From positions 62,001 through 126,000 of the forward strand of contig CADAAA010000004.1 of NCBI GenBank assembly GCA_902785785.1: DNA of 64,000 bases, given 5' to 3'. The stretch is from an uncultured Bacteroidia bacterium (GTDB lineage Bacteria > Bacteroidota > Bacteroidia > Bacteroidales > UBA932). The position numbers and the translations under genes are program-made. Below the pieces are notes generated by a model that had not been told where the DNA came from, ran no database searches, and was given only the letters and a program-made list of their open reading frames with translations. Positions 58,426-64,000 of this stretch are shown in pieces (position 1 is the stretch's first letter; each line of letters starts with the position of its first letter).

Positions 58426-59433
58426 TTACTTGGCATCCATGGCCTGACAGGCGGTGATGGCGACCATCTTGTAGATGTCGTCGACGGAGCAGCCGCGGCT
58501 GAGGTCATTGACCGGACGGGCGATGCCCTGAAGGATGGGGCCGATGGCATCGGCGTTGCCGAGCCTCTGGACGAGCTTGTATCCGATGTTTCCAACCTCG
58601 AGGTTGGGGAATACAAGGACGTTGGCCTTGCCGGCGATCTCGCTGCCGGGGGCTTTCTTCGCGCCTACGGAAGGAACGAGGGCTGCATCGGCCTGCAGTT
58701 CGCCGTCGATCTTGAGGTCGGGGGCGAGTTCCTTGGCCTTGGCGAGGGCTTCGACAACCTTGTCCACGACCTCGTGTTTGGCACTACCCTTGGTGGAGAA
58801 GGAGAGCATCGCGACGCGGGGATCATCGAAACCGGCGACGCTGCGGGCGGTCTGGGCCGTGCAGACGGCTATCTGGGCCAGCTGGTCGGCATCGGGCATG
58901 GGAGTGACGGCGACGTCGCCTATCACTAGCACGCCGTCCTCGCCGTACTGCGGGGTCTGGGTTATCATGAGCATGGCGCCGCTGACGCATGTGATGCCGG
59001 GGGCGCACTTGATGATCTGAAGGGCAGGGCGGAGGGTCTCTCCGGTGGTCGAGAGGGCGCCGCTGATCTGACCGTCGGCATCGCCGCTCTTTATGATGAG
59101 GCAACCGAAATAGAGGGGATCGAGAACCTGAACGCGGGCTTTCTCAAGTGTCATGCCCTTCTTCTCGCGGAGGCGGAAGAGGAGCTGGGCATACTCTTCG
59201 GTCTTCTCGCTGGTGGCGGGATCGATGATGGTGGCTTCGCCGATGTGCTTGAGGCCAAGTTTGTCGGCGTATGCGAGGATCTCCTCGCGGTTGCCGATGA
59301 GGATGATGTCGGCGAGGCCGTCAGCGATGGCCATGTCGGCGGCTTTGATGGTTCGCTCCTCGAGCGATTCGGGGAGCACGATGCGCTGTTTGTTGGACTG
59401 TGCGCGAGCAATGATTCTGTCGATTAATGCCAT
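58426..59433 (-). CDS. pta: Phosphate acetyltransferase
   Basis: 335 residues, the short form of Pta without the N-terminal regulatory domain. It converts acetyl-CoA and phosphate to acetyl phosphate for ATP and acetate formation. Seen: RIVLPESLEERTIKAADMAI in pieces, LIIKSGDADGQISGALSTTGETLRPAL in pieces, VLVFPNLEVGNIGYKLVQRL in pieces and GIARPVNDLSRGCSVDDIYKM in pieces. No ackA partner lies next to it in this window. Instead it heads the run with the unknown protein, GH43, GH8 and yqeY. Confidence 0.95.
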   Translation of the reverse strand: MALIDRIIARAQSNKQRIVLPESLEERTIKAADMAIADGLADIILIGNREEILAYADKLGLKHIGEATIIDPATSEKTEEYAQLLFRLREKKGMTLEKARVQVLDPLYFGCLIIKSGDADGQISGALSTTGETLRPALQIIKCAPGITCVSGAMLMITQTPQYGEDGVLVIGDVAVTPMPDADQLAQIAVCTAQTARSVAGFDDPRVAMLSFSTKGSAKHEVVDKVVEALAKAKELAPDLKIDGELQADAALVPSVGAKKAPGSEIAGKANVLVFPNLEVGNIGYKLVQRLGNADAIGPILQGIARPVNDLSRGCSVDDIYKMVAITACQAMDAK

Positions 59434-59471
59434 AGTGTTTATAATGTGTTATCCATATGCGCGTATTTGTA

Positions 59472-59479
59472 CAAAGATA
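59472..59479 (-). promoter_or_regulatory. -7 box for pta (TATCTTTG on the minus strand)
   Basis: CAAAGATA on the plus strand, 38 bases before the start. Confidence 0.45.
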
Positions 59480-59512
59480 CATCAATAATTGGGAAGAATC
59501 CTTGGAAAAAAG

Positions 59513-59520
59513 TATATTTG
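59513..59520 (+). promoter_or_regulatory. -7 box TATATTTG for the MgtC/SapB-like gene
   Basis: An exact match, 22 bases before the ATG at 59543, divergent from the pta promoter. Confidence 0.5.
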
Positions 59521-59542
59521 TAAACAAAGAAATGAACATGTC

Positions 59543-59971
59543 ATGGAAATAACCGAAACTTTGTCGCTCACCAGGCTTGGCGTCAGCTTGCTCCTAGGAG
59601 GCGCCATCGGCCTTGAGAGAATGATCCACAAGCACCCTGCCGGCATGCGTACTTTCATGCTTATCTGCATAGGCTCCACGCTTGCCACGCTGGCTTCCAT
59701 CTACATCTGCCAGACCAACATCGACCTGCACAACGGCGATCCCGGGCGCATCGCCGCCCAGATACTCACAGGAATCGGTTTCATCGGCGCCGGACTCATC
59801 CTCAAGACCGGAGACGGTGTCCAGGGCATCACGACAGCCTCCTGCATCTTCGTAACAGCCGCCATCGGCATAGCCGTCGGGGTAGGGATGATCCTTACGG
59901 CAGCCGCGGTTACGGCAGTCGTATTAATCATCTTATCGTCTAGCTATTACTTCAAGAAACAAAAAAGTTAA
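59543..59971 (+). CDS. MgtC/SapB-family membrane protein
   Basis: 142 residues from ATG 59543; a longer in-frame start at 59489 would run through the promoter. Four or so membrane helices: LLLGGAIGLERMIHKHPAGMRTFML in pieces, LTGIGFIGAGLILKTGDGVQGITTASCIFV in pieces, and a hydrophobic end before the lysine tail YYFKKQKS. MgtC-like proteins are linked to magnesium homeostasis and virulence, but this is the short N-terminal form. Its stop lies inside a terminator hairpin. Confidence 0.88.
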   Translation: MEITETLSLTRLGVSLLLGGAIGLERMIHKHPAGMRTFMLICIGSTLATLASIYICQTNIDLHNGDPGRIAAQILTGIGFIGAGLILKTGDGVQGITTASCIFVTAAIGIAVGVGMILTAAAVTAVVLIILSSSYYFKKQKS

Positions 59972-59987
59972 GTTCAGTAACTTTTTT
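59961..59987. terminator. Bidirectional terminator between MgtC-like gene and deoD
   Basis: Perfect inverted repeat AAAAAAGTTA / TAACTTTTTT with a 7-base loop. It overlaps the MgtC-like stop codon. Confidence 0.75.
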
Positions 59988-60016
59988 GTTATAGAATAAA
60001 AGGGGCTTAGATACCT

Positions 60017-60724
60017 TTATACCAGTGACAACGCTACCTTCATCATATTGGTGAAGGTTTTTTCGCGTTCCTCGGGGGTGGTGTTCTCGCCGAGGATGAC
60101 GTGGTCCGAGATCGTGCAGATGGCCAGAGCGCGTTTGCCAGCCCTGGCGGCGTTCATATAGAGGGCGGACGCCTCCATCTCTACGGCCATGACTCCCATC
60201 TTCATCCATTTGTCAACGTTGGAACTGTCAGAGTAGAACACGTCGGAGGACAGGATGTTTCCGACTTTGTATCGGATGCCGTACTTCTCGCATGCTTCGG
60301 CAGCACTGCGCAGCAGGCTGAAATCCGCGATAGGGGCGAAAGTGCCCGGCAGTTCATACTGGTCGCCATAATGTGAATTGGTGCAGGCGCCCATCGCCAG
60401 GACAAGGTCGCCGACATGCAGGTCGGTGTCATAGGCTCCCGCCGATCCGATGCGGATGATCGTTTTTACATCGTAGAAGTTGAATAGTTCGTATGTGTAG
60501 ATGCCGATGGAGGGGATACCCATCCCGTGTCCCATCACGCTGACTCGCTTGCCTTCATAGGTGCCTGTATAGCCCAGCATTCCTCGTATACTGTTGAACA
60601 GTACGGGATTATCCAGGAAATGCTCTGCCATGAATTTGGCGCGCAGGGGATCTCCGGCCATGAGGACGGTCTCGGCGATCTCGCCGTACTGGGCGCCGAT
60701 GTGGGGGGTAGGTGTATTAGCCAT
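60017..60724 (-). CDS. deoD: Purine-nucleoside phosphorylase, DeoD type
   Basis: 235 residues from the ATG at 60724; longer in-frame starts would pass through the promoter. It splits purine (deoxy)nucleosides with phosphate for salvage. Seen: [30 protein letters not shown] in pieces, [37 protein letters not shown] with the ribose contact, and ICTISDHVI near the end. Normal length. It is read on its own promoter between terminators. Confidence 0.96.
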   Translation of the reverse strand: MANTPTPHIGAQYGEIAETVLMAGDPLRAKFMAEHFLDNPVLFNSIRGMLGYTGTYEGKRVSVMGHGMGIPSIGIYTYELFNFYDVKTIIRIGSAGAYDTDLHVGDLVLAMGACTNSHYGDQYELPGTFAPIADFSLLRSAAEACEKYGIRYKVGNILSSDVFYSDSSNVDKWMKMGVMAVEMEASALYMNAARAGKRALAICTISDHVILGENTTPEEREKTFTNMMKVALSLV

Positions 60725-60744
60725 AACGCAGTGTTTATTTCCCA

Positions 60745-60752
60745 CAAATATA
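60745..60752 (-). promoter_or_regulatory. -7 box for deoD (TATATTTG on the minus strand)
   Basis: CAAATATA on the plus strand, 20 bases before the start, directly after the GH120 terminator. Confidence 0.5.
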
Positions 60753-60753
60753 G

Positions 60754-60792
60754 TAAAAAAAGGATGACAGACCAATATGGCCTGCCATCCTT
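60754..60792 (-). terminator. Terminator of the GH120 gene
   Basis: AAGGATG-CAG / CTG-CATCCTT stem with one mismatch, followed on the minus strand by a run of U (A-run at 60754-60760). Confidence 0.75.
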
Positions 60793-60813
60793 GGATTATG
60801 CTTGTGGAAATGT

Positions 60814-62820
60814 TTAGAACTTCCAGACAGTGAATTCGTTCATTCCGGGCTTGAGGTTTTCGAACGGTCCGACCTTGGGGTTGGATCCCCTCGGTGCGCC
60901 GAAGAAATCATGGTCAACGGTAAGCGGGGTGCCGTCGGGATTCTCATAATAGCCGTTGGAGTAGTAGGTCTTGCCGAGGAAGTCGGTGTCGACAACAGGG
61001 GTCTTGACGCGATTGATGGCGTCGTCGACGCGGATCTTCAGGACGATCTTGTCAGCCTGCTTCTCAAGGGCGATCTGAGTGCCGAGGTTGCTGCTGACGG
61101 CATCGTCCTCATAAGCATAATGCTTCACCCCGTCATAGTAGAGGTTCGATCCCACGCGCATGGCGAGGTTGAAACGGGCCGGCTGGCTGTTTCCGGCAGC
61201 CATCTGCTCGATGAAGCTCTTGAGCTTCTCGTTCTGGGGATTGCGGGACATCATGTCCTGATAAATGCCCTCATAGTACGGAGGACGCTCATCATAGACG
61301 GAGGTACCGGCATCCTTATCCTTCAGGTCGGAGTCGGGGGCGATGGTGAAGATATTGTTGTAATAGCGGTCGTCACCTCCCGGGAAGTTCATCACGCCGA
61401 CGATCTTGGTGGAGTGAGGTGCATGGTACGGAGTGTAGCGCTCTGTAACGGGATGGAAGGTGATGTAGCCGGAAACGATGTTGTGGACGAATGCCGCTCC
61501 CTGGCCCCACTCGAGGAATGCGTTAGGGGAGAGCATCACGTTGTTGTCCACGAGGCAGGGGCCATGCGTGACTTCCGTCCAGAGGTCGGTGTGGTCATTG
61601 TTGTAGAATACGTTGCCCGTCACGCGGGTGCCGATGCCCTGCCAGTCAAGCCAGAGGCCGTTGTAGCCGTTCTCGAGGAAGTTGTTGCGGATGATGACGT
61701 CGATGGCGGCGTGGAGCTTGATGCAGCCAACCTCGGCGCCTGCATACTGGCGCTTGGCATTGATGTCATGGATGTAATTGTTCTCTATGATGGAGAAGAC
61801 GCAGCCCAGGTGGCCGACGATACCAGCCTGCTCGCAGTCGAAGATCTCGTTGTTGCGGACGATGTGCGAGCCGATGTTCTCCTTCTTCCAGCCCATGTCC
61901 TCGGCCTGGAAGATGACCTCGAGCTCACGGTTGAAGCCGGAGAGGGTGCGCTCGATGGTCCAGCGGTTCTGGCCGGAAGCACGGTCCTTGCCGAGGCAGA
62001 CGCCGACGCACTTGGAGTTGCTGATGACATTGTCCTCGATGATCCAGCCCTTGCTCCAGTGAGGGCCGACGAGACCCTGCTGGAAGGCGGTCGGAGGAGC
62101 CCAGTTGGTGGCTGCCTGGCTCATGTGGAATCCCTTGACGGTGATGTAGTTGACACCGGGGAGTTGAGGGAAGAATACAGCCGGGCGGACATTGACCTCC
62201 ACCAGTTCCTTGTTGGGGTTGACGCCAGGGCCGAAGTTGGCCCAGATGGCGGTCTCGGTATCGTTGACTTCGACATACCAGGCGCGCTTGGCATCCTCGG
62301 GCTTGCGGGTGCGCTCGGGGACTACGGGATTCTGTACTCCGGCGAGGTCGACTGCCTGGAACAGGCTCTTGTTGTTGAGGTAGACCTCACCGACGACATA
62401 TGCGCTGTTGGTCGAGCTGAGCCAGTCACCGACGAGCGGCTCTGCGAAGGGATTCCAGTCGCCGAAGAAGGAATTTGGAAGGACTACCTTCCATACATCG
62501 GTCTTGCCCTGGCGGACCCAGCCGGTGACTTCCTCGGATCCCTTGATCCAGACTTCTTCGCCTTCAGCGGCGCGGTAGGTGATGCGGCTGTATACATCCG
62601 CTCCGGAGTTGCGGGGCGCAACCCACTCGCGGTAGACACCGGCATGGACGGTGACGGTATCACCCGTCTTCAGGACCATGGCGGCCTTCGAAATGGTGAG
62701 GAAAGGGGATGCGGCCGAACCGTCATTGGTGTCCGATCCTGTCTTGGCGACATGGTACTCGCGGGCTTGGAGGCCTCCGGCGCAAAGTGCCAGGGCCAGT
62801 AAGAGCATGAGTTTCTTCAT
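60814..62820 (-). CDS. Glycoside hydrolase family 120 beta-xylosidase, secreted
   Basis: 668 residues. Signal peptide (1-19). The N-terminus [20 protein letters not shown] is the DUF1565-like start shared with GH120 XylC of Thermoanaerobacterium. A long right-handed parallel beta-helix follows, interrupted by a beta-sandwich. Strong GH120 motifs: [22 protein letters not shown] in pieces, [37 protein letters not shown] in pieces, and [13 protein letters not shown] with Asp392 and TEVTHGP with Glu416, matching the catalytic pair of XylC in identity and spacing. It releases xylose from xylo-oligosaccharides. Monocistronic with its own terminator. Confidence 0.88.
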   Translation of the reverse strand: MKKLMLLLALALCAGGLQAREYHVAKTGSDTNDGSAASPFLTISKAAMVLKTGDTVTVHAGVYREWVAPRNSGADVYSRITYRAAEGEEVWIKGSEEVTGWVRQGKTDVWKVVLPNSFFGDWNPFAEPLVGDWLSSTNSAYVVGEVYLNNKSLFQAVDLAGVQNPVVPERTRKPEDAKRAWYVEVNDTETAIWANFGPGVNPNKELVEVNVRPAVFFPQLPGVNYITVKGFHMSQAATNWAPPTAFQQGLVGPHWSKGWIIEDNVISNSKCVGVCLGKDRASGQNRWTIERTLSGFNRELEVIFQAEDMGWKKENIGSHIVRNNEIFDCEQAGIVGHLGCVFSIIENNYIHDINAKRQYAGAEVGCIKLHAAIDVIIRNNFLENGYNGLWLDWQGIGTRVTGNVFYNNDHTDLWTEVTHGPCLVDNNVMLSPNAFLEWGQGAAFVHNIVSGYITFHPVTERYTPYHAPHSTKIVGVMNFPGGDDRYYNNIFTIAPDSDLKDKDAGTSVYDERPPYYEGIYQDMMSRNPQNEKLKSFIEQMAAGNSQPARFNLAMRVGSNLYYDGVKHYAYEDDAVSSNLGTQIALEKQADKIVLKIRVDDAINRVKTPVVDTDFLGKTYYSNGYYENPDGTPLTVDHDFFGAPRGSNPKVGPFENLKPGMNEFTVWKF

Positions 62821-62893
62821 AAAGTTTCAGATAGATTTGTGGTTAATATGAGAGTTTGTGCAATTTTGCTACAATATAGCGATTATTTGGGAA

Positions 62894-62939
62894 TAAAAAA
62901 ACGGAGACCGGCCCTTTTCAGGACCGGTCCCCGTCTCCG
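62894..62939 (-). terminator. Terminator of the sigma/anti-sigma/DUF4252 operon
   Basis: Long stem CGGAGACCGG / CCGGTC-GTCTCCG with a small bulge, followed on the minus strand by a run of U (A-run 62894-62900). Confidence 0.85.
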
Positions 62940-62953
62940 GCAGGCAGCGCATG

Positions 62954-63442
62954 CTACCGCATGGCGGCGCCTACTGCCTTTTCGAGCATCTCGCGGTTGA
63001 TGAGCCCGTCCATGCTGATGAACGTCGCTCCCGAAGCGTTCAAGGACATCATTACGAAGGAACGGATGATGCTGTCGTCGCCGTCGGTATAGAACCTGAC
63101 GGTCTCCCCGTCGTCCTTGGCTTCCATCATGAGTTCGTAATCGCTCGAACCCAGAAGCCGCTTGACATCGCTGTTCATGCGGTCCATGATCCTGTTGTCC
63201 GAGGTGCTGACCATGTAGAACCCCTTGAGGGTCTTGACGATAGGGGTGATGTCGACCTTCTCGCCGTCATCTCCTATCTCGAGCTCCGGCAACTTGCCGA
63301 TGAGTTTGAACATGGAGGGGGAGATATAGACCGCGCTCACGCCCTGTTCGTCAGAGAACTTGTTGTAGATGCTCTTGGCGTCCTGAGCCTTGGCAAGGGT
63401 GCCGAGCAGCATGACAGCTGCGATGATGAACAGTTTTTTCAT
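62954..63442 (-). CDS. DUF4252 exported protein
   Basis: 162 residues. Signal peptide MKKLFIIAAVMLLGTLAKA. The mature part has KFSDEQGVSAVYISPSMFKLIG in pieces, TLKGFYMVST and a mixed alpha/beta end, the DUF4252 pattern. In Bacteroidetes this family follows ECF sigma/anti-sigma pairs, which suits its position as the third gene here (6 bases after the anti-sigma gene). The molecular role is unknown. Confidence 0.85.
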   Translation of the reverse strand: MKKLFIIAAVMLLGTLAKAQDAKSIYNKFSDEQGVSAVYISPSMFKLIGKLPELEIGDDGEKVDITPIVKTLKGFYMVSTSDNRIMDRMNSDVKRLLGSSDYELMMEAKDDGETVRFYTDGDDSIIRSFVMMSLNASGATFISMDGLINREMLEKAVGAAMR

Positions 63443-63448
63443 ATCTGG

Positions 63449-63838
63449 TTATTTTAATTTGTCAATGATTTCATTGGTCTTGGTAAGTACGGCTTCGGTC
63501 TCGTGCGTGACGGAGGCGACGCCCTTGTCCATCTTGGACGAGATCAGTGAGAAGGATGCCTCGAGCATGGCATAAGCCTGCTGCGGGTCGCTGAAAGTAT
63601 CCTTGGGGCGGCTGACGTAGCCGTTGACTCCAAGTCCGATGCCGACAAGAAGCGCGAGCGATGCCGCGATGCCGGCGGCATACCGGATCCTGCGGGGCCT
63701 TACGGCGGACTCTTCGAGGAAAGCGAGGGTGTCGAGCCCCTGCCGGATGCTCTGTCCGAATCCCTCCGGGACCTCCACGGAACTGTCAAGGGCTATAGCC
63801 TCGAGTTCCTTTATGCTCAGTGTGTCCATCTCTTTCAT
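63449..63838 (-). CDS. Putative anti-sigma factor (membrane-anchored)
   Basis: 129 residues. A cytoplasmic N-terminal part (DTLSIKELEAIALDSSVEVPEGF) precedes one membrane helix (about 50-72, YAAGIAASLALLVGIGLGVNGYV in pieces), then a short periplasmic part. Small one-helix proteins encoded right after an ECF sigma gene are typically anti-sigma factors. No zinc-binding HxxxCxxC is seen. Its ATG overlaps the sigma stop by four bases. Start may be ATG 63838 or 63829. Confidence 0.75.
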   Translation of the reverse strand: MKEMDTLSIKELEAIALDSSVEVPEGFGQSIRQGLDTLAFLEESAVRPRRIRYAAGIAASLALLVGIGLGVNGYVSRPKDTFSDPQQAYAMLEASFSLISSKMDKGVASVTHETEAVLTKTNEIIDKLK

Positions 63839-64000
63839 AATTCGTACTTCATTTTGTTTTTCAAGGCCTTGCGGGCAAGGCTCAACTGAACTCTCGTGTT
63901 GATTTCTGACATGCCCAGCTTGCGGGCTATCTCTTCGTATTCCAGCTCCTCGAAGATGCGCATGCGGATGATCTCGCGCTGTTTGGGCGGCAGGTCTTCG
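63835..64000 (-). CDS. RNA polymerase sigma-70 factor, ECF type (C-terminal part only)
   Basis: The window edge cuts this gene; 54 residues are visible. They form sigma region 4: EDLPPKQREIIRMRIFEELE, YEEIARKLGMSEINTRVQLS and LARKALKNKM, with a helix-turn-helix. The end MKYEL overlaps the next start (ATGA). Together with the following two genes it is a sigma/anti-sigma/DUF4252 operon reading leftward. Confidence 0.88.
   Translation of the reverse strand, partial: EDLPPKQREIIRMRIFEELEYEEIARKLGMSEINTRVQLSLARKALKNKMKYEL

Noticed and set aside
60802-62802. Long open frame antisense to the GH120 gene
   Set aside because: Low-complexity Val/Asp/Glu-rich translation with no domain; the sense frame is a clear GH120 enzyme.

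Overview
This window is a gene-dense chromosomal segment of a bacterium of the order Bacteroidales. The signs are the many TAnnTTTG -7 promoter boxes (some with a TTTG -33 box about 19 bases upstream), a TonB-dependent receptor, Bacteroidetes-type lipoprotein signals, polysaccharide-degrading families common in gut Bacteroidetes (GH97, GH29, GH2, GH43, GH8, GH120, heparinase-like), DUF349, DUF4252 and DUF3737 proteins, and a surE-lpxB pair. The DNA is GC-rich by eye compared with classical Bacteroides, so a Rikenellaceae-like or other high-GC gut lineage is plausible. The sequence alone does not fix the genus.

Left part (1-25.3 kb): mostly housekeeping. It holds a glutamine cyclotransferase-like lipoprotein, a heparinase-like enzyme, trmD, a DUF349 protein with yidC and a YggS-type PLP protein, gapA, and a surE-lpxB-amidohydrolase-GH2 run. 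These are followed by a GH25 muramidase, a secreted C1 peptidase with pssA, a CPA2 antiporter, an outer-membrane barrel, an unknown lipoprotein, an RNase D-like exonuclease with an RlmI-type methyltransferase, and a GT4 glycosyltransferase. tRNA-Cys with its own promoter and terminator closes this part.

Middle (25.4-46 kb): accessory and surface functions. There is a major-paralogous-domain lipoprotein with a decayed copy of itself beside an IS4/IS1634-like transposase, a TonB receptor, and two Y-family DNA polymerases tail to tail (one with a YolD-like partner). Next come an esterase with an InlB-like N-terminal domain, GH29 fucosidase with a RhaM-type mutarotase, small deacylase and TSCPD proteins, and an AT-richer leucine-rich-repeat lipoprotein preceded by a 44-residue small ORF. 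A DUF3298 lipoprotein, a large zinc metalloprotease and an exported nitroreductase follow.

Right part (46-64 kb): DUF418 protein, a MATE-DUF3737-PatB operon, GH97, Hsp20 with an unusual array of inverted repeats upstream, a nuclease-like unknown, and free-methionine-sulfoxide reductase. Then comes a leftward run pta / unknown secreted protein / GH43 / GH8 / yqeY, with mgtC-like and deoD genes and a GH120 beta-xylosidase beyond it. GH8, GH43 and GH120 together suggest breakdown of xylo-oligosaccharides, although no SusCD pair is present here. The window ends in a sigma factor / anti-sigma / DUF4252 operon.

The signals most worth a second look are a consensus leftward promoter driving an apparently untranslated transcript at 782-915, the triple inverted repeat before hsp20, and palindromic inserted DNA inside the YggS gene. 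Others are the paired direct repeats bracketing the transposase promoter, the two back-to-back Y-family polymerases, and gene relics at 15.4 and 27.3 kb.
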